From: Litoreibacter janthinus | GTDB lineage: Bacteria > Pseudomonadota > Alphaproteobacteria > Rhodobacterales > Rhodobacteraceae | DNA: 64,000 nucleotides | NCBI RefSeq assembly: GCF_900111945.1 | Contig: NZ_FOYO01000001.1 | Span: forward strand, 162,251 to 226,250 | Direction: 5' to 3' | Part shown: piece after piece, positions 35,607 through 44,252 of the stretch | How positions within the stretch are numbered: the first letter of the stretch is position 1 | How the letters are laid out: each line of letters begins with the position of its first letter | Notes under the pieces: generated by a model | The model's input: only the letters and a program-made list of their open reading frames with translations | What the model was told of the DNA's origin: nothing | The model's database searches: none | Program-made: the position numbers and the translations under genes

Positions 35607-36061
35607 ATGCGGACATTGGACTGTCGAGAGCGAACGGCAGAAATGTCCCGCACAGCTGCCGTCCGATCATCAGAATGCTGCACTCCCTTTCCAATGTCTG
35701 CTTCGGGGAAGCTGCGGTGCGGCGCAGTGACACTCAGCCAAGGTCCGCAAAGGGCCGTAGCTCAACGTGACAAGGTGACGAGGTTATAGCTGGCTCGCTA
35801 TTGTTTGGATAATTTTTTTCCAGTTTCAAGAATGCCGCTTTAGCTTCATCGGTCAACCCATACCGCTCGACGTATTGGGCAAGGACGGAAGCTAATTCGT
35901 CACACATACAAGCCTTAGTTATCACAAACATCTCCCGAAAATCGAAGCCTACCGTGAGTTTCTTAACATTTGGTTAAGGAAATCAGCATAGACCAATGAG
36001 ATGCTCAATACACGTCTCTCGATGCATGGCATGGTCGTTAGTCTCTTGATGGAGAAACAGA
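35607..36061. repeat. Intergenic region with dispersed repeat
   Basis: About 35605-35760 carries GCACTCCCTTTCCAATGTCT, GCTTCGGGGAAGCTGCGGTG and AAGGTCCGCAAAGGGCCGTA. The remainder includes a possible short minus-strand gene (35734-35931) and the promoter of the recombinase at 36062. Confidence 0.5.
35734..35931 (-). CDS. Possible small protein (uncertain)
   Basis: 65 codons. The first two thirds (CDELASVLAQYVERYGLTDE, AKAAFLKLEKNYP) have a real-protein look, while the tail reads into the dispersed repeat, suggesting that the repeat replaced the original C-terminus. No family recognised. Confidence 0.3.
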   Translation of the reverse strand: MFVITKACMCDELASVLAQYVERYGLTDEAKAAFLKLEKNYPNNSEPAITSSPCHVELRPFADLG

Positions 36062-37054
36062 ATGTATTCCACCTATAAGCGCGCCGAACAGAGTATTCGG
36101 TTTCAGACAGATTCAAACGCCCCTTTGGAGGTAACCGCGGAAACCCTGAAAGAATATCAGCGGCAGTATAGAGCGGCGCTTGCTCCGGGCACATTGCGTC
36201 ATCTTGATCAGTCGCTGAAGTTATTCAAGCGATGGTGCGACGAGAATAGTTTGCCGAACAAGCCTCCGGTTTCACCGCTTCAAGTTGCAAAGTACGTCGA
36301 ATACTTGGGTGGAAAAGTAAGCCTTCAAACCATCAAAAACCGAATCTGGGCTATCGGTGAGCTCCATAAAGCCCAATTCTTACCGACACCTAGTAGGCAC
36401 AGATTAGTCGTGCTTACAGTGCGCGCCATGCAAAAACGCTATGGGTCAAGAATTAAGCAAGCGCCTCCCCTTTGCAAGGCTGAGGTCATTGAAGTTTGCA
36501 ATAGGCTTGGCAAAACTCCGTACGATATACGAGATCGAGCACTATTACTCATGGCGTCTGACAGTTGGTGCCGGGCGTCAGAATTGGTGGCAATGCGCGT
36601 TTCAGACATTGACGAACAGTCAGACGGTTCAGGGACAGTGCATTTATTGAACTCTAAGTTTGATCCATATGGGAGAGGAGAGCATGCCTATCTGTCAAAG
36701 GTAGGCCTTCGTGCCATAAAGCACCTCATAAAGACCTCTGGTAAAGGTTCGGAGGATTATCTCTTCACATCGCTACGGCCTGTGAAACCCAAAAGCCCAA
36801 TTGTCCCGACTACAGTTTCTAGAATATTCAAGAAAGTTACAGGGCGCCCTGAAATCTCGGCCCACAGCACGCGCATTGGCGGAGTGCACGATGCATTACG
36901 GCTTGGATGTGACTTGGTGCAAATTATGACCTCTGGACGATGGGCCTCACCTGAAATGCCTGCCATATATGGTCGTAAACTCTTAGCTTCCAAGTCGGCC
37001 GCTGCTGATGTCTGTAGGGCCTATGAAGACCTCTACCGCGATAACGACTTTTGA
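36062..37054 (+). CDS. Tyrosine recombinase (first of tandem pair)
   Basis: 330 residues. N-terminal core-binding SAM-like domain (ETLKEYQRQYRAALAPGTLR) and C-terminal catalytic domain: Arg in DSWCRASELVAMRVSDID, His-x-x-Arg in SAHSTRIGGVHDALRLG, a Trp in the box-III position (TSGRW) and the Tyr nucleophile in PEMPAIYGRKLLAS. ATG preceded by ATGGAGAAAC. Followed after 173 bases by a second recombinase of a different subtype in the same direction. No att site recognised. Confidence 0.9.
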   Translation: MYSTYKRAEQSIRFQTDSNAPLEVTAETLKEYQRQYRAALAPGTLRHLDQSLKLFKRWCDENSLPNKPPVSPLQVAKYVEYLGGKVSLQTIKNRIWAIGELHKAQFLPTPSRHRLVVLTVRAMQKRYGSRIKQAPPLCKAEVIEVCNRLGKTPYDIRDRALLLMASDSWCRASELVAMRVSDIDEQSDGSGTVHLLNSKFDPYGRGEHAYLSKVGLRAIKHLIKTSGKGSEDYLFTSLRPVKPKSPIVPTTVSRIFKKVTGRPEISAHSTRIGGVHDALRLGCDLVQIMTSGRWASPEMPAIYGRKLLASKSAAADVCRAYEDLYRDNDF

Positions 37055-37227
37055 CGAGATCCAGATATGCTCACCCGTAGCAAGCAGCGAAATACTCAAT
37101 TTTGCTGATCAAAAGGGCAATGCCACTAATGAAACGCAAGCAAGCCAAGGAGCCCTAACGAAGCTAGGCATGAATGCAGGCACGCATTGAATCGTTGTTG
37201 GATTTCGTTTAAGTTGGAGGACGCCGT

Positions 37228-38652
37228 ATGCAACATAAACTACATTCACCGTCACTATCTTGCTCTGAAAACATCGGCTTACTTCCAAATAGAAATTCAC
37301 CGTACTGGAATATCCTAGAGTATTGTCGGCACATCGGTCTCGAGAAGTTACCCGATGGGCGTCGACATTGGATGGCTCGAGTTAGGTGTCGGAGCGGAAA
37401 ATACAAACAAACGCGCCTGGGTCTTGTCGGACTATTTGATCAAGGAGGTCTGACATACGAAGATGCACTAACTGCCGCGAACCAATGGTTTCGCCTTCCA
37501 GAGATCCAAGCTGAAGCCTCTGAACCCTATGCTGTCGGGGGCACAACAAGACTCAACTACGTTAAATCGAAAGAAGGTTTCACGATAGGGGACGCCTTAC
37601 AGGATTTTGTCGAGTGGAAGCGGGTTTCAGCGGCAAAAACATACTTCGCGACTAGCTTGTCACTTATCAACCATCATATCGTTCCCAGACTTGGAAGTGT
37701 TCTTGTTGAAGAATTCACTGGCCGAACATTTACAGATTTTTGTGTCGATATTCTTGAGTCACCTCCGAAACGAGGTCGGAAAACGCCTGGCCCGAGGGTC
37801 CGCTTGGAGGACTTGAGCCATGAAGCGCTTCGAAAACGCAAGAAAACACTTAACACAGTAATCGGTATCTTGCGGCTAGCTCTTCAGATGGCTTGGGAGA
37901 ACGGCGACATCAAATCTGAAAGGACTTGGCGTTGCATTCGCCGTGTACCACATGCTGATACGCCGAGGCAGTATTTTTTAACGCGAAGTCAGGCGAAACA
38001 GTTGTTATCTGCGTGCCGATCAGACCTTTCGAAGCTCGTCCTTGCAGCACTATATACTGGATGTAGGGTCTCAGAACTTGCAATGCTGAGGGTACGCGAT
38101 GTTGGGGGACATGTTTTTGGTGTCTATGTAGCGCCAATGAAGAGCTACAGAGGTCGGTACGTATTCCTTCCAGATGAAGGGATGTCTTTCATGTTGGATC
38201 AAATCGATGGCAAAGATGAAGAAGATTTGGTTTTCAGAATGTCCTCGGGCAAGGCTTGGACAGGCTGCCATAAGCACTTGTTCAAAGACGCGGTTCGACG
38301 AGCTGGGCTTCCCGAAGCTTTTGTATTCCATGGCTTGCGTCACACTTATGCCAGCCAACTCGTACAAGCCGGGACACCACTAGCGGTCGTTGCAAGACAG
38401 CTTGGACACTCTAATACGGACACCGTGAGCCGCACCTACGGCCACCTATGCTGCGAAACAATTGAGAAAGAGCTTTCGCGAAGGTTCGCACCCCTAAGGC
38501 GCGTGCGGAACGACACTCGACTAAAGAAACTACGAGCTTCGCTTCAAACTGATGAAGTACCGATCTGGTCATGGCCGGTTAGCAACCGGAGCAAAGCGTC
38601 TGGTACCCTAGTCTCGCTCCTGCGCGCGCGAGAAGATGAATTGAGAAGCTAG
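37228..38652 (+). CDS. Tyrosine recombinase (second of tandem pair)
   Basis: 474 residues, ATG preceded by TTGGAGGA. Long N-terminal part (~150 residues, with RVRCRSGKYKQTRLGLVGLF) like an integrase arm-binding domain, SAM-like core-binding domain (about 120-240), and catalytic domain with Arg in LYTGCRVSELAMLRV, His-x-x-Arg in FHGLRHTYASQLVQAG, LGHSNTDTVSRTYGHLCCE with the Tyr nucleophile. The complete active site suggests an active enzyme. Together with the gene at 36062 it marks a second mobile module inside the putative island. Confidence 0.92.
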   Translation: MQHKLHSPSLSCSENIGLLPNRNSPYWNILEYCRHIGLEKLPDGRRHWMARVRCRSGKYKQTRLGLVGLFDQGGLTYEDALTAANQWFRLPEIQAEASEPYAVGGTTRLNYVKSKEGFTIGDALQDFVEWKRVSAAKTYFATSLSLINHHIVPRLGSVLVEEFTGRTFTDFCVDILESPPKRGRKTPGPRVRLEDLSHEALRKRKKTLNTVIGILRLALQMAWENGDIKSERTWRCIRRVPHADTPRQYFLTRSQAKQLLSACRSDLSKLVLAALYTGCRVSELAMLRVRDVGGHVFGVYVAPMKSYRGRYVFLPDEGMSFMLDQIDGKDEEDLVFRMSSGKAWTGCHKHLFKDAVRRAGLPEAFVFHGLRHTYASQLVQAGTPLAVVARQLGHSNTDTVSRTYGHLCCETIEKELSRRFAPLRRVRNDTRLKKLRASLQTDEVPIWSWPVSNRSKASGTLVSLLRAREDELRS

Positions 38653-38932
38653 GACTTGCTGAGCCGAAGAATTCTCTCTTGGTATGAAACCCTTCGAATG
38701 GTGATGAGGTGTAAACCCAGTGTTGCGCTATGGCATGGGAAGGCAAAGTGAACGGCAGCTAAGGGCCGTGCTGAACAATAGGTTTGGAATGTTAGATGCC
38801 TATGATGGGACACCGCCGATGGCTCCGTGGCGTTCTGTCCACCGAGCATGCCCGCTCGAAAAGTTGCGGTTTCCGATATTTGAACAAACGCGCACAAGGC
38901 GCGCGTTTCTCGATGTGTAAATTGTAAACAGT
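38653..38932. repeat. Intergenic region with partial dispersed repeat
   Basis: About 38745-38810 has GTGAACGGCAGCTAAGGGCC and GTGCTGAACAATAGG, a short eroded copy of the dispersed family. No gene seen. Confidence 0.4.
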
Positions 38933-40486
38933 TTAAGCTGGCAACATCATACTTGGAGTCAAAAGACGCTCCAGCACGAATGGTGTCAAAGCAACGAACT
39001 GCGATCCTGTGTGTACTGGCGCTTCAATTGCGGAGGGGGATGGCGCAAAGACGATGTTGGTCGAAGATGACTTCTCGAATTCGATGCGCTCTTTGATTGG
39101 TTCACTGCCACTCCGGACGAGGCCGGCCAGAATATATTGCTTGCGTTTGACAGTCTTTGCACCGCCCCGTCGTGAAATGGTGCGCTCAATCCACGCAGGC
39201 CCGCCACTGTTACCTGGCATGGTATCAAGCCGGCTGCCAATCAGCGCGCGGTTCATAAAGTCCGGATAGTCATTGGCGCTCTGCGACCTCCCACCGGAGA
39301 CCCAATTTAGCGCAAAATCGAGCGGTCTAACCCGGTCCACGGCCTGCATCATTTCACCGAGCCGATCGGCCGGATACCCGGCTGCAAATACTCTTTCCTG
39401 TCCGACTGTGCGAAGCAATCTACGGGTATGTGTCGGATCCGAACTGATGGTCGCATCTTGTCCTGCCGGATTGGCTGCCTGAGGGGCAGTGAGTGCAAGA
39501 TTTCTGGATACTGAGGTCCAGCCGTCGAGGCTTTTGACCTTTTTCCCACCTATGTGTTTTGCGCCATTGAAGTCCACAGCAGCGAAATCAGCGGTCATAT
39601 CACCCAACCCGCGATATTCGCTTGGCAGATGAAAGTTTGCAACGCCGCCATGGTGTCGCGGAATTAACCAGACACCGAACGGTGCCGCGTCGTCATCTAG
39701 GCGTGTAACATCCGGTGGGTCTGCCTTCGAAAAACCAGGGATGACGATTAGAGCAGAAGCTGTGCCGAAGTCGCTCGATATCACGTGAGCATTGGTCGCC
39801 ATTCGGTTTCCGGTCAGCAGCACCCCACTCCCATGTCCAATGGGCCAATTGCCCGTTGATTGCCGGGGGAAGATACTGATGATCTTACACACCCATCGAT
39901 AGGGTGTTCTGGTGCGCATTCGGTCGGAAACACGAATGCGGTCGTCTTCGCCGATTAACAAATTTGGATAGAATCGTCTCTTGCAGATCCGCCCTGTATC
40001 GAGCTTTCGGACAAGTTGCTTTGCCGCTCCACTTGCAGTTCTTCTCCCCGCAAATTTGTGGGTCGAGAACGTCATATCAAACGGGCCACTGACGGATTGT
40101 GACGGGATCCACACGACGGCAAAGCTTTTCTTTTCGCCGCGCAGTGCCCTGCGTTGGGGAACCGTCGAGGTAAAGCGTTTGGCGAAGGATATAATGCCTC
40201 CTGAAAAGTACTTTCGTTCGTATGCATTCTTGGGCGCAACCAAAAGGTCCCGATTAACTGGGTGATTGCAAATGCGTTGCGCAAGTCGCAACCGTTCAGC
40301 GCCGCCGGACACGCCATATGCTTTGCCCGTCGTTGTCATCAAACCGCCTTTTCCGAACTGGATACGATAAAAGCTTCCGGGTTTTGGCGTAGTCAGGATT
40401 GGCGCTTGCCTGGTCGAATGGCGAATAAATGCATCTTCCTGAGTATGGATTCCGATATCATTCATTTGATTGGCTCCGCGACGCAA
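38933..40486 (-). CDS. Trypsin-like serine protease with unassigned N-terminal domain
   Basis: 517 residues; a start at Met8 (40465) is equally possible. C-terminal ~330 residues are a chymotrypsin-fold peptidase: GSGVLLTGNRMATNAHVISS (His), DFAAVDFNGAKH (Asp), RLDTMPGNSGGPAWIE (Ser). The N-terminal part has GSFYRIQFGKGGLMTTTGKA and RLRLAQRICNHPVNRDLL, which resembles a LysM-like or tail-type binding module; this is inference. No signal peptide seen, so it may act in the cytosol or leave by another route. Isolated gene, flanked by repeats, possibly cargo of the neighbouring recombinases. Confidence 0.85.
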   Translation of the reverse strand: MRRGANQMNDIGIHTQEDAFIRHSTRQAPILTTPKPGSFYRIQFGKGGLMTTTGKAYGVSGGAERLRLAQRICNHPVNRDLLVAPKNAYERKYFSGGIISFAKRFTSTVPQRRALRGEKKSFAVVWIPSQSVSGPFDMTFSTHKFAGRRTASGAAKQLVRKLDTGRICKRRFYPNLLIGEDDRIRVSDRMRTRTPYRWVCKIISIFPRQSTGNWPIGHGSGVLLTGNRMATNAHVISSDFGTASALIVIPGFSKADPPDVTRLDDDAAPFGVWLIPRHHGGVANFHLPSEYRGLGDMTADFAAVDFNGAKHIGGKKVKSLDGWTSVSRNLALTAPQAANPAGQDATISSDPTHTRRLLRTVGQERVFAAGYPADRLGEMMQAVDRVRPLDFALNWVSGGRSQSANDYPDFMNRALIGSRLDTMPGNSGGPAWIERTISRRGGAKTVKRKQYILAGLVRSGSEPIKERIEFEKSSSTNIVFAPSPSAIEAPVHTGSQFVALTPFVLERLLTPSMMLPA

Positions 40487-40895
40487 CCAGCTGTTTTGTC
40501 GGACAGCGGAGGGGCGCTAAAAAAAGGGTCAGATTTCAAAAACAGACTTCGTCTTCAAAATTTTGTTTGCCAAGAAGCACATTAGGCTGACTGACCGACT
40601 GGCTAGTAAATTATCGACCTAAGTTTACAACTCGTCAATGGTTTCGACTGAAATGGGTGCTTCAGAGCCGCAATCCAACCAGTTTAACATGCTGCGCAAT
40701 GCGCGAATGTCTGTTTCGGGGAAGCTGCTAACTCGCTTGTTTAAGTGATGCAAAAGTCGGCTTTGGGCCGTGCCCGTCGTCGGTTTCGTGGACATATGGT
40801 TCAGCTGCTGCGCCGCATCCGATGGCGGCAGAGAGCCCAGAGTGAACGATGCTGCATTCCGCGTAGATGCCATTTTCAGACCGGTCGTTGCATCT
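40487..40895. repeat. Intergenic region with dispersed repeat copy
   Basis: About 40685-40860 carries GCGCGAATGTCTGTTTCGGG, AAGTCGGCTTTGGGCCGTGC, CAGCTGCTGCGCCGCATCCG and AGAGCCCAGAGTGAACGATG, in the same order as in the other full copies. An 82-codon frame across it (40625-40873, minus) is taken to be a chance product of the repeat. Confidence 0.55.
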
Positions 40896-41396
40896 TCATT
40901 GCGCCTCGTTAGGGTCGAACGAATGATGGATGTGGATCGCTTTCCATCTGCCTTCGTCCTTTATGAGAACGAACGTGCTGCGCACACCTGGCGTCGGCGC
41001 ACTTTGATACCGTAGGAGCGCCGTCACCAATGCAAAGCCGTTGCAGCTTCTAATTTGGGCGTCCTTTATCAAGAGGGGTTCAATTTCCCCTGATTCCGTT
41101 TGCTTACCTTTCTGAAAGAACTCGGAAACTTTGGTGAAATGATCTTCAAGGTTTCGAGAATCACAGCCCGAATGATTGTCCCAGAAAGCCGTAAAAGCGC
41201 TCGTTGCATAAAGCTGTTTTAATGCTTCAATATCTCGGTGATAGAAGCACAGATTGTACTCACCGATGAAGTCCATTCCTTCTTGATGAACCTCGCTATT
41301 GTCTTCCACCTCAATCTCCCACACTGCCTTCCCTCCCTCAGCTTTTGGTTCAGGAGAAACGATGTGGATGTTCGCGCAAAATTTGATCTGGTTCAA
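40896..41396 (-). CDS. SnoaL/NTF2-like protein
   Basis: 166 residues. The C-terminal ~125 residues fit the NTF2/SnoaL-like cone fold used by many small enzymes and DUF4440 proteins: FIGEYNLCFYHRDIEALKQL, FWDNHSGCDSRNLEDHFTKV, STFVLIKDEGRWKAIHIHHS. The N-terminal ~35 residues look like an extension. Substrate or ligand unknown. Single gene between two repeat copies. Confidence 0.75.
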   Translation of the reverse strand: MNQIKFCANIHIVSPEPKAEGGKAVWEIEVEDNSEVHQEGMDFIGEYNLCFYHRDIEALKQLYATSAFTAFWDNHSGCDSRNLEDHFTKVSEFFQKGKQTESGEIEPLLIKDAQIRSCNGFALVTALLRYQSAPTPGVRSTFVLIKDEGRWKAIHIHHSFDPNEAQ

Positions 41397-41713
41397 CCGT
41401 CACTAAGTCCCGCGATGCAGCCATGCGGCATGTCGAAATGCTGCGCGCGTGAGGCAATGTCCGCTATGCGGACTGCAACTGCAGCATCCGATAAAGGAGT
41501 CGAGAGACCGCAATGGGCCGTGAGTGACCGCCAATGTCGAACCTAAAGGCAGGAATGCTGCAGGGCGGAGAATGGTAGGATTGAGCCCCGAGTGTCACAT
41601 GCTGCAACCAGAACAAACGACTGATTTAAGCGCTAGGCAGACCTTCGCTGTAGGAGTGGCGGCGCTGGCATCGCGCGAATTAAAGCCGACTTTCGGGTGA
41701 AGGACGCCGCAGC
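41397..41713. repeat. Intergenic region with dispersed repeat copy
   Basis: Almost entirely repeat: AATGCTGCGCGCGTGAGGCA, ATGTCCGCTATGCGGAC (an inverted repeat), CGCAATGGGCCGTGAGTGAC, GGAATGCTGCAGGGCGGAGA, TTGAGCCCCGAGTGTCACAT. No gene seen. Confidence 0.55.
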
Positions 41714-42886
41714 TTATTGTGCGCCGCCGTCCTGTACGCGTTCAACCATGCGCAACGCCAATAGCGTAGCTGGGGGCCCAATAACTTCAAAGAATACTGT
41801 GGTTGTAATGGTCAGCGTCATTATGGTTGCTCCCCATTGGGGAAACGTATCTGCAGCGACCAGTGCCATGCCAACTGCCACGCCTGCTTGCGGAAGAAGA
41901 GCAGGGCCGTAAATATGCCTATGCGCGACGGGCACGCTGCCAATTCGCGCACCTATTTCACAACTCACAATTCGCGCGGCGATCCGAAGTCCGGCATAGG
42001 TCAGACTGAACCATCCAAGTGCCCAAAGCGCGTGCAATTCGAGTGATGCCCCCGCGAGCAAGAAGAAGAGTAACATGAATGGCCATTCAATATGCTCGAT
42101 TTCGTTGAAAGTGCGCTCGTGATGGCGAGCAAAGTTTGCAATATACGCGCCTGCCGTCATGCCCGCAACGAGGCATGAGACGTCGAGCCATATCGCAATC
42201 CCCGCAGTCATCAGCACGACACCAATCGCCTCCGTCTGGAGCGGTTCACCGGGCGTCAAGCGACCAGTCAGAATGGCGGACGGAATGCCGACACACAGGC
42301 CAAGCAGAATTGCGCCTCCGATATCGCGCCCCGCCCCCAGCATCGGTGCTGCCCAGCCACCGGACTGATCCACAAGCGCAAGACAGATGCTGAACATCAA
42401 TAGACCCCAAACATCGTCAATCGCGACAATGCCTTTGAGTGTCGACGTGAAGCCGTTGCGCATACCAGACTGGCGGATGACCTCTGAGATCGCAGCAGGG
42501 TCCGTTGCCGTCGCAATCGCCCCAAGCAACAGCGCAAGGCGAGGGTCGAGACCAAAAGCTGTGAGGCCGGCCCAGATGGCCAAAGTTGTCCCGATCACGA
42601 CGCTCAGCGAGATCGAGAAGATCGCCCGCCCATTGCTGGTCATATTCTCGCGCGTCAGCTCGCCACCAAGGAGAAACGCGACCATCGTCAAAGCCACGAC
42701 AGAAACCGGCTCGAATAGGTCTGTGGCGGATTGTGGCAGGATGTTCAGACCTGCCTGCCCCACAAGAACGCCGAGGAGCAAAAGCATCGTGACGCGCGGC
42801 AAACGTGTGAGGTGACCAACCTTGTCAGCCAGCAACCCACCCAAGAACAGCACGCCAAGCGTGATAAGCAGCAGCGCCTGTTCCAT
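41714..42886 (-). CDS. CPA2-type cation:proton antiporter
   Basis: 390 residues, about 11-12 hydrophobic segments. Sodium/hydrogen exchanger (CPA2/KefB-like) features: ADKVGHLTRLPRVTMLLLLG, LLLGAIATATDPAAISEVIR, and the ion-site pair in GIVAIDDVWGLLMF. No C-terminal RCK/TrkA domain. It probably swaps Na+ or K+ for protons. Next to the cytochrome/nqr region, where a sodium pump operates, so it may help return sodium; that link is inferred. Confidence 0.87.
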   Translation of the reverse strand: MEQALLLITLGVLFLGGLLADKVGHLTRLPRVTMLLLLGVLVGQAGLNILPQSATDLFEPVSVVALTMVAFLLGGELTRENMTSNGRAIFSISLSVVIGTTLAIWAGLTAFGLDPRLALLLGAIATATDPAAISEVIRQSGMRNGFTSTLKGIVAIDDVWGLLMFSICLALVDQSGGWAAPMLGAGRDIGGAILLGLCVGIPSAILTGRLTPGEPLQTEAIGVVLMTAGIAIWLDVSCLVAGMTAGAYIANFARHHERTFNEIEHIEWPFMLLFFLLAGASLELHALWALGWFSLTYAGLRIAARIVSCEIGARIGSVPVAHRHIYGPALLPQAGVAVGMALVAADTFPQWGATIMTLTITTTVFFEVIGPPATLLALRMVERVQDGGAQ

Positions 42887-42945
42887 CCGGTGTCATCCCT
42901 TTTGTTGACCGCCCAGGTTTGAACAAGCAGTCGACGTTTAACGCG

Positions 42946-44127
42946 TTATCTCAACAGGTTGAGGTCATCCATATCGATCCCCAGCGGGTCACTCAGATCC
43001 TCGATCGAGTCATAGAGAAGCTCAAGCGCGTAATGAGGGTTGTGCGCGTAGCTGCCCGGATCAGCGGTGACCAGTTTCCAGTTGTAGGCGGCGCGCAGGC
43101 TGCGAGGCGTCCACACGTTATAGGCGACGGGCTGACCATCGATTTGGTCAATGGCCGCGTCACCGTTCGCATCCAGGAAGAAGTACGGATAACGGGTTCC
43201 GTCATACACCATCGGTGCAGCAGCCACATCACGCGCGTAGGTCTTGATCGTGTCCAACAACAAACCAGCGTTGGCTTGAATATCGGCGCGAATACCGACG
43301 GTCGTATCACCTGTGCCGGAATAGCTCTGCCGTGAAATGCGAATATCTTGCGGAGTATTGGCTTGGTGGCATGTCAGACACGGCTCGAACTCGACCTCAA
43401 GGGTGTGGGGTTCGTGACACGAATTGCAGGTTGAAACCGGACGGGCGTGAAAGAAGCGACCGGAATAATCGCGCCCCTCGTACTGATAGCCAGCACCGCC
43501 ATATCCGCCAAGCCACGAGGCCGCTGCGGTTGCATAGTGCGGGTTGACGAAACGCAACTCGGCGTTCGGGGTATCTAAATTCATTCCCGAAATGGCTGTT
43601 TCAACATTGACGCCAGCAGTGCGGCCTTGGTGGCAGGTCATACAAGCGGCTTCGACGCCCTGAACGGGATGCATCAGGCCACTTGGGAATCGCACTACAT
43701 CAACCTCGGCCAGTCCAGCGTTATGGCAGGTGCCACAATCCACGACCCCGCCCACGTCAATTGGGCCTTCCACGACACCCGCCTCACTTCCGTCCAATCC
43801 ATGGAACGCACGGAATCCTTCACCCGAATGGCACGACGCACAGGCGGGTCGAATTTCCTCATCTTCATCCCAATGTCTGAACGCTTCGGACGCGACGTTA
43901 GCGTGACCCGAACGGAACCAGTCCATAATCGCGTCATTGTTCTCAATTTGGATATCTGCCGCGTTAAACGGTCCTGACTGCGGCAAAGCAAACGGGATGA
44001 TGCCGTTGCCAGCGCCGGGATCTGCATCCGCATCTTGGCTTTGCACATCATGGGCGCCAAAAATGAACACCAAGAGCAGAAAAGATGCCAAAAGGAAGGT
44101 GAAACTTTTAAAGTTAACTCTTTTCAT
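42946..44127 (-). CDS. Five-haem c-type cytochrome
   Basis: 393 residues with signal peptide (FKSFTFLLASFLLLVFIFGA) and five CXXCH haem sites: CASCH, CGTCH, CMTCH, CNSCH, CLTCH, all in the first ~260 residues. The C-terminal ~130 residues lack haem motifs. Periplasmic electron carrier or terminal reductase; I do not recognise a named subfamily. Divergent from nqrA with an FNR-like box in the shared promoter region, which suggests joint control and possibly an electron-transfer link with the NQR complex. Confidence 0.9.
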   Translation of the reverse strand: MKRVNFKSFTFLLASFLLLVFIFGAHDVQSQDADADPGAGNGIIPFALPQSGPFNAADIQIENNDAIMDWFRSGHANVASEAFRHWDEDEEIRPACASCHSGEGFRAFHGLDGSEAGVVEGPIDVGGVVDCGTCHNAGLAEVDVVRFPSGLMHPVQGVEAACMTCHQGRTAGVNVETAISGMNLDTPNAELRFVNPHYATAAASWLGGYGGAGYQYEGRDYSGRFFHARPVSTCNSCHEPHTLEVEFEPCLTCHQANTPQDIRISRQSYSGTGDTTVGIRADIQANAGLLLDTIKTYARDVAAAPMVYDGTRYPYFFLDANGDAAIDQIDGQPVAYNVWTPRSLRAAYNWKLVTADPGSYAHNPHYALELLYDSIEDLSDPLGIDMDDLNLLR

Positions 44128-44188
44128 CGGACCCTCGCTTCAAATCTGACTGACTGTTCAGCTATATTACGGCACTGTATGTGTGGCA

Positions 44189-44202
44189 TTGAGCCAAATC
44201 AA
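44189..44202. promoter_or_regulatory. FNR/FnrL-like box between cytochrome and nqrA
   Basis: TTGAGCCAAATCAA matches the FNR consensus TTGAT-N4-ATCAA at 9 of 10 positions. It lies 61 bases upstream of the cytochrome ATG and 51 bases upstream of the nqrA ATG, so it could control either or both. Suggests oxygen-dependent expression. Confidence 0.45.
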
Positions 44203-44252
44203 ATCGGGAGCCCTTTTTTCCTGTTAGGCTGCCGATGGCGCGGGGAGAGATA

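Noticed and set aside
40625-40873. 82-codon minus-strand frame
   Set aside because: Made almost wholly of the dispersed repeat, which is non-coding in other copies.
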